Below the pieces are notes generated by a model. The model searched no databases and had not been told where the DNA came from. It worked only from the letters and a program-made list of their open reading frames with translations. Shown here piece by piece: positions 35,041 through 44,320 of a DNA stretch of 64,000 bases. Source of the DNA: Nocardioides albus (GTDB lineage Bacteria > Actinomycetota > Actinomycetes > Propionibacteriales > Nocardioidaceae); assembly GCF_014648255.1 (NCBI RefSeq), contig NZ_BMQT01000008.1, forward strand, positions 274,135 through 338,134, in the 5' to 3' direction. Positions within the stretch are counted from its first letter, which is position 1. Each line of letters starts with the position of its first letter. The translations under genes were made by a program, and so were the position numbers.

Positions 35041-35676
35041 GTGTCTACGCCTGAGATGCCCGCGGACCTGCTCAAGCATGCGCTCGACGCCACCGGGTTC
35101 ATGCCGCCCGAGGAAGGGCGCGCGCTGTTCGCGTACGCCGTCGAGCGGCTGCCCCATGGGCCGGCGGTAGAGATCGGGACCTACTGCGGGAAGTCGTCGG
35201 TCTATCTGGGCGCAGCCGCGAAGCTGACCGGCGGCACCGTGTTCACCGTCGACCACCACCACGGCAGCGAGGAGAACCAGGCAGGGTGGGAGCACCACGA
35301 CACCGGCCTGGTCGACCCGGCCACTGGGCGGCTGGACACGCTGCCGACCTTCCGGCGCACGATCGAGCAGGCCGGCCTCGAGGACGAGGTGGTCGCGGTG
35401 GTCGGAGCTTCGACGACCGTGAGCCGGTGGTGGACGACCCCGGTCTCGTTCCTCTTCATCGATGGCGGCCACGGCGTCGAGCCTGCGCAGCTGGACTACC
35501 GCGGCTGGGCACCGAAGGTGATGCCCGGCGGCCTGCTGCTGGTGCACGACGTGTTCCCGGACCCCGCCGACGGCGGCCGGCCGCCGTACGAGGAGATCTA
35601 CCTCCCCGCGCTCGCCTCGAAGCAGTTCGAGGAGATCGACGCTGTCGGGTCGCTACGCGTGCTGCGACGCCTCTGA
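35041..35676 (+). CDS. Class I SAM-dependent methyltransferase (Methyltransf_24 type)
   Basis: 211 residues from GTG. SAM motif I is AVEIGTYCGKSSVYLGAAA with the acidic residue VEIG; motif II GGTVFTVDHHHG; then FLFIDGGHG and PGGLLLVHDVFPD, the catalytic-metal type Asp/His pattern of the cephalosporin hydroxylase/CmcI and catechol-O-methyltransferase-like branch. Substrate unknown. It is convergent with the alpha/alpha-barrel gene, overlapping it by 24 bases at the 3' end. Confidence 0.82.
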   Translation: MSTPEMPADLLKHALDATGFMPPEEGRALFAYAVERLPHGPAVEIGTYCGKSSVYLGAAAKLTGGTVFTVDHHHGSEENQAGWEHHDTGLVDPATGRLDTLPTFRRTIEQAGLEDEVVAVVGASTTVSRWWTTPVSFLFIDGGHGVEPAQLDYRGWAPKVMPGGLLLVHDVFPDPADGGRPPYEEIYLPALASKQFEEIDAVGSLRVLRRL

Positions 35677-36759
35677 CGTCTCGCACCCACACTCGAGCGC
35701 CAGCTCGTCGAAGGGCGCCGCGAGCGAGGTGCCGCGCATGATCCCGGAGCCTGCGGTGGACCGGCCGTAGCGCTCCCCCAGCGCGTCCGCGGCCAGGATG
35801 ACGGCGGCAGCGGTGAAGGTCGAGTGCTCCTCGGGCCAGAAGGCGTTGGGGTTCGGGTTGGGGTAGTCCGGCGACTCGTAGACCCAGCCGGTCCAGTAGC
35901 CGCCGTCGGCGGCGCGCAGGTGCTGCATCTCCGTCAGCAGACGGAGAGCGCGGCGGTGGTCGCCGATGTTGTCCAGCGCCATCGCCAGCTCGCACGTCTC
36001 GGCGCCGGTCACCCACGGGTTGGTGTCGACGCAGAGCGCACCGAGGCCGGGGCGTACGAAATGGTCCCAGCGCGACTCGATCAGGTCGTGTCCGGCGTCG
36101 CCGACGACGGCTCCGCCGAGGACCGGGTAGTACCAGTCCATCGAGTGGTGCGACTTGTCCTCGAACGAGTCGCGATGGCGGCGCAGCGCGTGACCGAGCC
36201 GGCCGCCGACGATCTCCCACTCCGGCTGCGGGTCGTCCATCAGGTCGGCCAGGGCGACGCCGGCGCGCAGCGACTGGTAGATCGACGACGAGCCGGTGAG
36301 CAGGGCGAACGGGTCCCGCGGCGTCCAGGCGATCCCGCCGAAGGGCAGCTGCAGCCCGACGACGAAGTCGAGCCCGGCTCGCACCGAGGGCCACAGCCGT
36401 TCCACGAACGCCCGGTCCCGCCGGATCAGCCAGTGGTGCCAGAGCCCGACGGCGAAGTAGGCCGACATGTTCGACTCGCCGACCGTCTCGACTGCCGAGC
36501 CGTTGACGATCTTCATCGGCCAGGAGCCGTCGGCGTTCTGCAGAGACGGGATCCAGTCGTACGCAGCCTCGGCCTCCTCCACCAGGCCACCGACCAGCAG
36601 GCCCATGGCCGCCTCGACGTGGTTCCAGATGTCGGTGTGCTGGCCGGGCACCCATGGGATCGCGCCCGACGCCTCCTGGGCGCGGGCGATCGACCCGGCC
36701 GTGGCGACGATCTGGGCAGGGGTCAGCACCCCGTCGACGTACGGGATCTCGAAGCTCAT
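35653..36759 (-). CDS. Alpha/alpha-barrel protein annotated elsewhere as prenyltransferase-like
   Basis: 368 residues from the ATG at 36759 (MSFEIPYVDG). Repeated aromatic helix-hairpin units, for example SIARAQEASGAIPW, IPSLQNADGSWPMKI, VVGLQLPFGGIAWTP and QHLRAADGGYWTGWVYESPDYPNPN, are the QW-like repeats of an (alpha/alpha)6 barrel, as in squalene-hopene cyclase, prenyltransferase beta subunits and unsaturated glucuronyl hydrolases. No DDTA-type cyclase motif is seen, so the reaction is open; a sugar-active role fits its operon. It is the third gene of a GT4-methyltransferase operon, seven bases behind the methyltransferase stop, and thus under the KstR-type box at 38829. Confidence 0.65.
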   Translation of the reverse strand: MSFEIPYVDGVLTPAQIVATAGSIARAQEASGAIPWVPGQHTDIWNHVEAAMGLLVGGLVEEAEAAYDWIPSLQNADGSWPMKIVNGSAVETVGESNMSAYFAVGLWHHWLIRRDRAFVERLWPSVRAGLDFVVGLQLPFGGIAWTPRDPFALLTGSSSIYQSLRAGVALADLMDDPQPEWEIVGGRLGHALRRHRDSFEDKSHHSMDWYYPVLGGAVVGDAGHDLIESRWDHFVRPGLGALCVDTNPWVTGAETCELAMALDNIGDHRRALRLLTEMQHLRAADGGYWTGWVYESPDYPNPNPNAFWPEEHSTFTAAAVILAADALGERYGRSTAGSGIMRGTSLAAPFDELALECGCETSEASQHA

Positions 36760-36766
36760 CCGAGGA

Positions 36767-37534
36767 TCAATCGGTCGAGGTGGGGTCGGAGGCAACGCGG
36801 CCCGGCTTGCGGAAGTAGAGGACCATGCTCTTGCCGATCACCGGGTCGAGGAACTTCCCGGCCAGCCTCAGCGGGAGCGGGTTCTTCATGATCTCCCAGA
36901 CCAGGACCTGGTGATAGGCCTTGACCAGGACGTTCTTGTCGTTCTCGACGCCGACGGCCGACTTCAGCCACCAGTAGGGCGCGTGCAGACCGTGGGCGTA
37001 GGACTTGCCCTCGAAGATCATCGCCTCGCCGGGGGTGCCGTCGTTGGGGCGGCCGGCCTTGGTGACCTTGTCGATCAGCTCGTGGTCGGTGTAGATGCGG
37101 ATGTGGCCCCCGGTGGTGTTGTGGTAGTCCTCGGAGAGCTTCCAGTTGACGACCTCGGGCAGCCAGCGCGGCACCGAGATGGCAAGGGTGCCGCCGGGAC
37201 GCAGCACCCGGACGAGCTCCTTGATCGCATCCACGTCGTGGTGGATGTGCTCGAGCACCTCGGCGGCCACGATCCGGTCGAACTCGCCGTCGGCGAAGGG
37301 CAGCGACAAGGCGTCGCCCTCCTTGACCTCCGCGTTCGCGCCCTCGGGGACCTCCTCGCGCATCGCGAAGAACCAGTCGCTGACCTTGGCCAGCTCCTCG
37401 GCATCCTGGTCGAACGCGATCACGTCGGCGCCGCGGCGGTACATCTCGAAGGCGTGCCGGCCACCGCCGGCACCCATGTCGAGCACGCGCTCCCCTGCCT
37501 TCAGGCCAAGGCGGTCGAAATCAACGGTGAGCAC
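36767..37534 (-). CDS. Class I SAM-dependent methyltransferase
   Basis: 255 residues. Motif I VLDMGAGGGRHAFEMYRRGADVIAFDQD near 18-45, motif II/III ALSLPFADGEFDRIVAAEVLEHIHHD, and VLRPGGTLAISVPRWLPEVV are the UbiE/Methyltransf_11 pattern. The C-terminal half is longer than usual and contains HIRIYTDHELIDKVTKAG. It starts three bases after the GT4 stop and ends seven bases before the next gene, so the three are one operon. O-methylation of a sugar or glycolipid is a reasonable guess given the glycosyltransferase partner. Confidence 0.85.
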   Translation of the reverse strand: MLTVDFDRLGLKAGERVLDMGAGGGRHAFEMYRRGADVIAFDQDAEELAKVSDWFFAMREEVPEGANAEVKEGDALSLPFADGEFDRIVAAEVLEHIHHDVDAIKELVRVLRPGGTLAISVPRWLPEVVNWKLSEDYHNTTGGHIRIYTDHELIDKVTKAGRPNDGTPGEAMIFEGKSYAHGLHAPYWWLKSAVGVENDKNVLVKAYHQVLVWEIMKNPLPLRLAGKFLDPVIGKSMVLYFRKPGRVASDPTSTD

Positions 37535-37537
37535 GGC

Positions 37538-38794
37538 TCACTTCCTCTCGTCTGTGGTGAACTCGTCGATGGACTGCTGATACAGGGCGGTCATCCGCTC
37601 GGCGACGGCGTGCCAGGAGAAGTGCTCCTCGACACGCGCGCGCCCGGCGGCCGAGTAGCGAGCGCGTCGCTCGGGGTCGTCGAGCAGAGCCGCGATGGCC
37701 TGCTCGAGCTCCTCGGTGTCGCCGGGGGTGACCTGGGCGGCGCACAGGTCGTCGGGGCCGACGACCTCGGGGATCGCGCCGGCGCGGGAGACGACGAGCG
37801 GGGTGCCGCACGCCATCAGCTCGGCGGTGGGCAGTGAGAATCCCTCGTAGAGCGAGGGCACGCACGCGATCTCCGCGGAGCCCATCAGCTCGACGAGCTC
37901 GGCATCGGAGATGCCGTTGACGAAACGTACGTGGTCCTCGATCGCGAGCTTCTCGATGAGCTGCTCGGTGGGACCGCCCTTCTTGGGCTTGGAGACCAGG
38001 ACCAGCTCCAGATCACGTTCGGTACGCAGCTTGGCGAAGGCCTCGAGCAGGAAGGCGATGCCCTTCAGCGGAGCGTCGGCGCTGGCCATGGCCAGGATCC
38101 GGCCGCGGACGCGCGGCGCGGTCGGCGGGACGAACTCTTCCGGAACGCCCAGGTGCACGGTCTGCACCCGGTCCGAGGGGACACCGAAGTCGGTGAGGAT
38201 GTCGCGCTTGGAGTTGTCCGAGGGCGTGATCACGTGCCGCAGCTGCGCGGCGACCTTCGCCTGCATCTTCACGAACGAGTACCAGCGCCAGACGCCGAAC
38301 TTCTTCCGCCAGCCCTGAGCGCTCTTCATCTCGATGCGCTGGTCGAAGGAGATCGGGTGGTGGATCGTGGTCACCAGCGGCAGCCCGAGCTCGGGCTCGA
38401 TCCGCAGCAGCGGCGTGGCCAGCGTCTGGTTGTCGTGGACGATGTCGAAATCGCCGCGGCGCTCGGCGAGCAGCCGCATCACGCGCTTGGCGTAGGTGAG
38501 TGGCTCCGGGAACGCGCCGGTGCGCATGCGCGCCCATTCCTCGACGTCGATCAGATCACGGATCTCGGAGAGCTTCGGGTTGCCGAACGGGTTCGGCTCC
38601 TCGTAGAGGCCCAGGCTGGGCACCTTGGTGAGGGTGACCCCCTCCCCCTCGAGGTCGAGATCGGGATACGGCTGCCCCGAGAACACCTCCACGGTGTGCC
38701 CGAGCTTGGCCAGCTCCCTGCTCAGATGGCGGATATAGACGCCTTGACCGCCGACGTGCGGCTTGCTGCGATACGACAGCAGAGCGATCCGCAT
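37538..38794 (-). CDS. Glycosyltransferase, GT4 family (GT-B fold)
   Basis: 418 residues. N-terminal donor-side opening MRIALLSYRSKPHVGGQGVYIRHLSRELAKLGHTVEVFSG and the C-terminal GT4 signature ADAPLKGIAFLLEAFAKLR, then IACVPSLYEGFSLPTAELMACGTPLVVSRAGAIPEV, containing the E-x7-E donor motif. It transfers a sugar from a nucleotide or lipid donor. A KstR-type box lies 35 bases upstream with a TAGTTT minus-10 box at its edge and a GGGAGG ribosome site before ATG. First gene of a three-gene operon with a methyltransferase and an alpha/alpha-barrel protein. The acceptor is unknown. Confidence 0.88.
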   Translation of the reverse strand: MRIALLSYRSKPHVGGQGVYIRHLSRELAKLGHTVEVFSGQPYPDLDLEGEGVTLTKVPSLGLYEEPNPFGNPKLSEIRDLIDVEEWARMRTGAFPEPLTYAKRVMRLLAERRGDFDIVHDNQTLATPLLRIEPELGLPLVTTIHHPISFDQRIEMKSAQGWRKKFGVWRWYSFVKMQAKVAAQLRHVITPSDNSKRDILTDFGVPSDRVQTVHLGVPEEFVPPTAPRVRGRILAMASADAPLKGIAFLLEAFAKLRTERDLELVLVSKPKKGGPTEQLIEKLAIEDHVRFVNGISDAELVELMGSAEIACVPSLYEGFSLPTAELMACGTPLVVSRAGAIPEVVGPDDLCAAQVTPGDTEELEQAIAALLDDPERRARYSAAGRARVEEHFSWHAVAERMTALYQQSIDEFTTDERK

Positions 38795-38828
38795 CCGCCA
38801 CCTCCCTCGAAACTAGGCAGAGCAAAAC

Positions 38829-38842
38829 TAGAACGTGTTCTA
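38829..38842. promoter_or_regulatory. KstR-type operator before the GT4/methyltransferase operon
   Basis: TAGAACGTGTTCTA, a perfect 14-base palindrome fitting TNNAACNNGTTNNA. On the minus strand, TAGTTT overlaps its end and would be the minus-10 box; on the plus strand TATACT (38841-38846) also overlaps, so the site could control both directions. Confidence 0.8.
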
Positions 38843-39082
38843 TACTAGCAGGTAGCCTGCGCCAGTCACTCTAATGCAGCCGCTTCAGCACACCGTGTCC
38901 GGCTTGGCGTCGAGATGATCGATGCGCGGGCTGACCTGCTACGCGACGCCCGACATCCACGCTGGCGGCGTTGCCGCCCTTCAAAAGACGCCCAGTCTTC
39001 CCTCAGGGCGGCGCCTTGCCAGCGCGGCGCCGAGCGCCGCTCGCGACGGCCACCCCGCGCATCGATCATCTAGGCTGGTGGT

Positions 39083-39706
39083 GTGGAGGGTTTCTGGACG
39101 CGGTTCCGTCTCGACCCGAGACTGGCCGACAACGCACGTATGCGCGCCTCTGATGCCGATCGCGAGGTTGTCCGCACCGTTCTCACCGACGCCTTCGCCG
39201 ACGGCCGGCTGACCCGGGAGGAGCACGAGGAGAGGGTCGACAGCCTGCTCGAGGCCCGTACGCTCGGCGAGCTTCCCGGGCTCGTGGACGACCTCGTCGT
39301 GGTGGACCCCGCCGCCGAGGAGACGAACCTGCCCGCGACGCCCAGCTTCCGAGAGCAGGGTGCGGCTGCCTACCGCAAGGAGCTGCAGGAAGCGGTCGCC
39401 ACCTTCTTGATGGTCAGCCTGATCACCTGGGGCATCTGGCTGTTCACCTCAGCGCCCGACGGCCATCCGTGGCCGATCTACCCGATGCTCTTCCTGGTCG
39501 TGAACCTGGTCGGCACCGGCGTACGTCGCGAGGCGATCGTCCAGCGTGAGGTGCACCGCCTCGAGAAGAAGGCCGCCAAGAAGGCGGCGAAGAAGGCGGC
39601 CAAGGCCGAGATCGAGGCCTCTTCCGAGCACTCTGCCCCGATCCTCGAGCAGCCGCTCGACCGGCCCGAGAAGTCCGAGAAGGACCGGCCCGCCGACCCC
39701 TCCTAG
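39083..39706 (+). CDS. DUF1707 and two-TM-domain membrane protein
   Basis: 207 residues from GTG. DUF1707 at about 14-68: NARMRASDADREVVRTVLTDAFADGRLTREEHEERVDSLLEARTLGELPGLVDDL in pieces, the SHOCT-like domain of actinobacterial envelope regulators. A 2TM hairpin at about 105-155 (TFLMVSLITWGIWLF and IYPMLFLVVNLVGTG). The C-terminal tail is Lys/Ala/Glu rich (KKAAKKAAKKAAK). The function is unknown. Its TAG stop overlaps the TAG stop of the convergent GT-C-like gene within the four bases CTAG at 39703-39706. The 288-base region upstream holds the KstR-type box and nothing else I can call. Confidence 0.8.
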   Translation: MEGFWTRFRLDPRLADNARMRASDADREVVRTVLTDAFADGRLTREEHEERVDSLLEARTLGELPGLVDDLVVVDPAAEETNLPATPSFREQGAAAYRKELQEAVATFLMVSLITWGIWLFTSAPDGHPWPIYPMLFLVVNLVGTGVRREAIVQREVHRLEKKAAKKAAKKAAKAEIEASSEHSAPILEQPLDRPEKSEKDRPADPS

Positions 39707-41265
39707 GCGACCGGCTGCGGATCGCTCACCGTGACCTGCCGATCCGATCCTGCTGCGAAGCCGGCCGGCCGCAAGCGCCGGCGCAGTTGCGCGGTGACGT
39801 ACGCAGCCACGGCGAACATCACCAGGTCGGCGGCGATCAGGGCGACGAGCCAGGACGCGTCCGCGGGTCCGTCGATGCGTTGCTGGATGTGGAGGTGGGC
39901 GAACATGGCCGAGACGATGAACCCGACACTGGCGTAGAGAGTGATCCGTCGGTCGACACCCTCGTCATCCAGCACAGCCTCGTCGGCACCGGTCACCCAC
40001 CGGCGGCCCAGACGCAGGATGGCGAGCGAGGTCGACGCCGCGATCACCGGTAGGAACGGCACCGCGTAACGAGCATGGATCCAGCCGCCGCCGGCGTGGA
40101 ACGAGGCCACGTTGACGATGATGATCACGCAGTAGATCCCCATCAGCACCCGCACAGCGAGCTGCAGCCGGCGTTGCAGGAGTGTCGGCTCCGGGCCGGG
40201 GATCAGCACGCGGCGCATCACCCCGCTCGGCCGTGGCCGCACCGTGGCGTTGACATCGAGCACCAGGCCGGTGACGGTGACGACCAGGGTCGCCACGGCC
40301 GCCAGGATCCAGATCTTCGGGATCACGTCGTCGGCCCACAGCGAGCCGTACAGGTGCAGGTAGAGCTGCGGGTTGACCAGCTGGAAGAGCGTGTCACCGT
40401 GGGTCTGACGCGAAAACTTCTCGAAGAGGGCCGCGGAGGCGGTCGGATCGCCGTAGAGCACGATGCTGCGTACGTAGAACCAGCCGATCACGACCACCGG
40501 CGCCACCCCGATCCGGACGGCGAGAAGGACACCCCGGCGAAACGTACGCAGCGTCGGATCCCGCAACCACAGCGCAGCCAGCACGCAGCCACCGAGCACC
40601 AGCACCGCGACCAGGCCAGTCGAGCGGAAGGAGGCGGCCGCGACGCCGGCGACCGTCGCCCAGATCAGCTGGTCCCGGGTGACGCCCTCGCGGATCATCC
40701 GGAAGCCGAGCAGCAGGGTCAGCGAGGCGGCGACCGTGCCCCAGCCGTCGTTGTAGATCGCGCCGCCGTCGTAGGTCACCGCGCCGCAGCCGAGCACCAT
40801 CGCCGCGGCCAGCACCGGGACCACCCGGCGTCTGGGCACGAGCTCACGCGCCAGCAGCCCGACCAGGATGATGCTCAGCGCGTAGCCGAGCGCGTTGAGC
40901 AGCCGCATCCCGAGGAGCGTCACCCCGACATCGCCGACGGCATCACCCAGCCAGACCAGCGGCAGGCTCATCAGGTAGAACAGCGGCGGGTGGTTGGCCA
41001 CCCAGATGTCGCGACGTGGCTCGTCGAGCCCGAAGAGCGCCTCGGCGAACTGGGGGTAGCGCACCGGGTCGGCGGGAGTGTTGGTGTCGATGGTGGGGAG
41101 GACGCCCTGGGACAGGACGATCGCGTACGCCGCGTGCTGTTTCTCGTCGGCCTTGAGCAGCGGCGGCATCCCGATCGCGTACTGCGCGCTCATCGCGAAA
41201 CCGAGCACCCCCAGCAGGAGCAGGCAGACGGTCACCTGGGACAGCGAGCGCGAGGGCGTGGGCAC
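39703..41265 (-). CDS. Multi-pass membrane protein, probable GT-C-type glycosyltransferase
   Basis: 520 residues, about 11-12 membrane helices. First luminal loop is large and acidic: ADEKQHAAYAIVLSQGVLPTID and EPRRDIWVANHPPLFYLMSLPLVWLG, where the DExxH and NHPPLFY motifs resemble the catalytic loop and the NxPPLYY-type motif of polyprenyl-phosphate-sugar-dependent glycosyltransferases (ArnT/PMT families). Loop LYGDPTASAALFEKFSRQTHGDTLFQLVNP is shared with its paralog at 42674-44320. The two flank an MFS carrier on the same strand. Sugar donor and acceptor are unknown; a DUF2142-like assignment is the alternative. Confidence 0.65.
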   Translation of the reverse strand: MPTPSRSLSQVTVCLLLLGVLGFAMSAQYAIGMPPLLKADEKQHAAYAIVLSQGVLPTIDTNTPADPVRYPQFAEALFGLDEPRRDIWVANHPPLFYLMSLPLVWLGDAVGDVGVTLLGMRLLNALGYALSIILVGLLARELVPRRRVVPVLAAAMVLGCGAVTYDGGAIYNDGWGTVAASLTLLLGFRMIREGVTRDQLIWATVAGVAAASFRSTGLVAVLVLGGCVLAALWLRDPTLRTFRRGVLLAVRIGVAPVVVIGWFYVRSIVLYGDPTASAALFEKFSRQTHGDTLFQLVNPQLYLHLYGSLWADDVIPKIWILAAVATLVVTVTGLVLDVNATVRPRPSGVMRRVLIPGPEPTLLQRRLQLAVRVLMGIYCVIIIVNVASFHAGGGWIHARYAVPFLPVIAASTSLAILRLGRRWVTGADEAVLDDEGVDRRITLYASVGFIVSAMFAHLHIQQRIDGPADASWLVALIAADLVMFAVAAYVTAQLRRRLRPAGFAAGSDRQVTVSDPQPVA

Positions 41266-41365
41266 CTCGGCAAGCTAGTGGCCGCGGGTGCCGAGCGGCC
41301 GTCGAGGCGGTTTGCCGTCAGATGACGAGTCGGCGAAAACTCACTGTCCTCATGCCGAAGCTCCC

Positions 41366-42664
41366 TCAGTCGGCGACCATCGAGGAGCCCGAGGCCACCT
41401 GTTCCCGGGTCGTACGCCGCCGCACGTCGCGCCGGTGGCGCCAGATCTGCACGACGCCGAGGCCCCAGAACAGGTACTGCACCGACATCGCCCAGTGGAA
41501 CGCCTCCGGCGTGTAGGAGGTCGAGGCTCCGGGGGTACGCCAGTCGAGGATCCAGCCGACGAGCACGATGGCGAGCAGCGCGGCGACGAAACCACCCTGG
41601 TTGATGATGCCGCTGGCACTCGCCATCCGCGCGGGCGGGTTGCTGGTTCGACCGACGTCGAAGCCGATCATCGAAGCCGGCCCGCCGGCGCCGACAACGC
41701 ACATCAAGAGCAGCAGGACCGGCAGCGGCGCCTCCCCGGGCCACGCGAGCACGAGCGCCCAGACCGACGCCATCGCGGCGATCATCGTGAGCGCCACCGT
41801 CGAGCGGTGCCAGGGGTGGCGCCCGGCGAGAACGCCTATCACCGGGCCGGCGGCGAGTGCCGCCACGACGGCGACCGAGAGCAGCGAACCGGCGAGCGTG
41901 TCGGAGAGCCCCTCCGAGGCGACCAGGAACGGGAAGCCCCACAGCAGGCCCATCAGGTGAGAGCTGAACGGGGTGGAGAAGTGGATCCAGAAGCCGAGGC
42001 GTGTTCCCGGCTGGTACCAGGACGCCCTGAGGCTTCGGACGAGCTCGCGCGGGGTGAGCGACGTGCCGCGACGGTGCCGGTCGCCGGGGCCGTCGTGGAC
42101 GAAGACGAGCAGCAGCACGAGCAGCACCGGGCCGATCAGCGCAGCGGTCAGGTAGGCCCAGGTCCATCCCAGCTGTCCCAGTGCCCAGGTCATCGGGACG
42201 GCAGCGGCGATCGCACCGAGCTGTCCGACCGTGCCGGTCAGCTGGCTGACCAGCGGCACCCGCCGAAGCGGGAACCACGACGGCACCAGACGCAGCACGC
42301 AGATGAACGTCATCGCGTCGCCCATCCCCACGAACGTCCGCGCCAGCAGCGCGAGCGGGTAGGAGTCGGCGAAGGCGAACCCGGCCTGGGCGATCGCCAG
42401 GATCAGTGCACCGGCGGTCAGGATCGTGCGAGAGCCGTACCGGTCCACCAGCAGCCCGACCGGCACCTGCATCGCCGCGTAGACGAGCAGCTGCAGCATG
42501 ACGAACGTCGCCAGCTGGCTGGCGCTGATCCCGAAACGTTCCGTGGCCACCAGACCGGCGACCGCGAGGCTGCTGCGATGGAAGACCGCCAAGCCGTAGA
42601 CCGCCAGGGCGATGCCCCAGACGACCCAGGCTCGTGTGGAGGGCTCGGGATCGTGCGGATTCAC
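41366..42664 (-). CDS. MFS transporter
   Basis: 432 residues, 12 membrane helices. Start region AWVVWGIALAVYGLAVFHRSSLAVAGLVATERFGIS is typical of the nitrate/sugar-phosphate-like MFS set, followed by the loop 2-3 motif GLLVDRYGSRTILTAGALI. The hydrophilic loop between helices 6 and 7 is VHDGPGDRHRRGTSLTPRELVRSLRASWY. Nine bases separate its start from the stop of the upstream GT-C-like gene, so it is operon-linked; 100 bases separate its stop from the second GT-C-like start. Substrate unknown. Confidence 0.85.
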   Translation of the reverse strand: MNPHDPEPSTRAWVVWGIALAVYGLAVFHRSSLAVAGLVATERFGISASQLATFVMLQLLVYAAMQVPVGLLVDRYGSRTILTAGALILAIAQAGFAFADSYPLALLARTFVGMGDAMTFICVLRLVPSWFPLRRVPLVSQLTGTVGQLGAIAAAVPMTWALGQLGWTWAYLTAALIGPVLLVLLLVFVHDGPGDRHRRGTSLTPRELVRSLRASWYQPGTRLGFWIHFSTPFSSHLMGLLWGFPFLVASEGLSDTLAGSLLSVAVVAALAAGPVIGVLAGRHPWHRSTVALTMIAAMASVWALVLAWPGEAPLPVLLLLMCVVGAGGPASMIGFDVGRTSNPPARMASASGIINQGGFVAALLAIVLVGWILDWRTPGASTSYTPEAFHWAMSVQYLFWGLGVVQIWRHRRDVRRRTTREQVASGSSMVAD

Positions 42665-42673
42665 ATAGAGAGG

Positions 42674-44320
42674 CTACTTTGCCCGGCGGCCCGACGAGGC
42701 GCCGGAACCCTCATGTGGACGCGCGATATCGGTCACAGGATCGGTCTCGGTCATGGGTTCGAGGAGCGTGGGAACCGTATCGAACGTTCCCGGGCGCATC
42801 CGACGGCGCAGCTCGGTGGCGACGTAGGCAGCGACCGCGAACATCACCAGGTCGGCAGCGACGAGGGCGACCAGGGCGAAGGTGCTGCTGACCGGCCCGT
42901 CGACGTACTGCTCGGTGTCGAGGTGGCACACCAGCCCGACGACCATGAACGCGAGCGAGACGGCCAGCCCGATCCTCAGATCGCGGGCCTCGTCGAACCC
43001 GGTCCCACTCGTCGCCGAGATCGGCGGGACGGGCCGGAACGGAAAGGCGCGGCCCAGACGCAGCGCCGCGATCCCCGCCCCAGCTGCGAGGAACGGCAGG
43101 AACGGCACTGCGTAACGCGCATGGATCCAGCCGCCGCCGGCGATGAATCCGGCGACGTTGACCAGGATCAGCAGGCAGTAGCCGCCCAGGAGGGCCCAGA
43201 TCGCCAGGTCCTGTCGATGCTGCATCCGGCTCTGCGGGGCAAGGCGGATGCGCTGCAGGACTCCGGTCCGGCGCGGGTTGGCCTTCGCCACAGCATCGAC
43301 GACGAGACCGACCAGGGTGAGGGTGAGCACGATGGCGGCCGCCTGGCTCCAGTGGTTGGCGATGTTTCCGTCGGTCCACAGGCTGCCGAGGAGGTGCCCG
43401 TAGAACTCTGGATTGACCAACTGGAACAGGGTCGTGCCGTTGGGCTCGCGGCCGAACTTCTCGAAGAGCGAGCTCGACGCGGTCGGGTCCCCGTAGAGCT
43501 GGACGTTGCGTACGTAGAACCACCCGAACACGACCACCGGCGCCAGGCCGATGGCTGCCACGATCCCGGCGGCGCGCCAGAACGTACCGCGCAGGAACGT
43601 ACGCAGCGAGGACTCCCGCAGCCACATCGCCACCAGCACGCAGGCACCGAGAAACAGGACCGCGACCAGGCCGGTCGACCGGAACCCGGCTGCGGCCACC
43701 CCGACCGCGGCCGCGGCGATCAGACGCTCACGTGTCACTCCCTGGCGGATCATCCGGAACCCGAGAAAGAGCGTCAAGAAGGCGGCCGCCGAGGACCAGC
43801 CGTCGTTGTAGATGCCGCCGCCCACGAACGTCATCGCGCCGCAGCCGAGACACATCGCCGAGGCGATCACCGGGACCGCGGGATGCCGGGGCACCAGCTC
43901 CCGCGCCAGCAGGCCGACCATGATCGTGGTCAGGGCGAAGCCGAGGGCGTTGAGCAGCCGCATCCCGAGCAGGGTGAGGCCGGGCGACCCGACCGCATCA
44001 CCGAGCCACACCAGCGGCTGGCTCAGCACGTAGAACAGTGGCGGGTGGTTGGCCACCCAGATGTCGCGGTGGGCCTCGTCGGCCCCGAAGAGGCTCTCGG
44101 CCAGCTGCGGATAGCGCACCGGGTCGTCGGGGATGTCGGTATCGATCGTCGGCAGCGTCCCCTGGGACATGGCTATGGCATATGCCGCATGGGCCCGCTC
44201 ATCGGCCTTGAACAGGGCTGGCATCGCGATCGCCACCTGGGCGCTCATCGCGAACCCGAGCACACCCAGCAGCAGGACGCAGATCGTGGATTGGGACACC
44301 GAGGCCCGACGAACAGACAC
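42674..44320 (-). CDS. Multi-pass membrane protein, probable GT-C-type glycosyltransferase (paralog)
   Basis: 548 residues, about 12 membrane helices; a close paralog of the protein at 39703-41265 along its whole length. Shared landmarks are LLLGVLGFAMSAQ, ADERAHAAYAIAMSQGTLPTID, RDIWVANHPPLFYVLSQPLVWLGDAVG, SLFEKFGREPNGTTLFQLVNPEFY and GGGWIHARYAVPFLPFLAAG. It heads an operon with the MFS carrier and the second copy. The C-terminal cytosolic tail is longer than in the paralog. Confidence 0.65.
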   Translation of the reverse strand: MSVRRASVSQSTICVLLLGVLGFAMSAQVAIAMPALFKADERAHAAYAIAMSQGTLPTIDTDIPDDPVRYPQLAESLFGADEAHRDIWVANHPPLFYVLSQPLVWLGDAVGSPGLTLLGMRLLNALGFALTTIMVGLLARELVPRHPAVPVIASAMCLGCGAMTFVGGGIYNDGWSSAAAFLTLFLGFRMIRQGVTRERLIAAAAVGVAAAGFRSTGLVAVLFLGACVLVAMWLRESSLRTFLRGTFWRAAGIVAAIGLAPVVVFGWFYVRNVQLYGDPTASSSLFEKFGREPNGTTLFQLVNPEFYGHLLGSLWTDGNIANHWSQAAAIVLTLTLVGLVVDAVAKANPRRTGVLQRIRLAPQSRMQHRQDLAIWALLGGYCLLILVNVAGFIAGGGWIHARYAVPFLPFLAAGAGIAALRLGRAFPFRPVPPISATSGTGFDEARDLRIGLAVSLAFMVVGLVCHLDTEQYVDGPVSSTFALVALVAADLVMFAVAAYVATELRRRMRPGTFDTVPTLLEPMTETDPVTDIARPHEGSGASSGRRAK

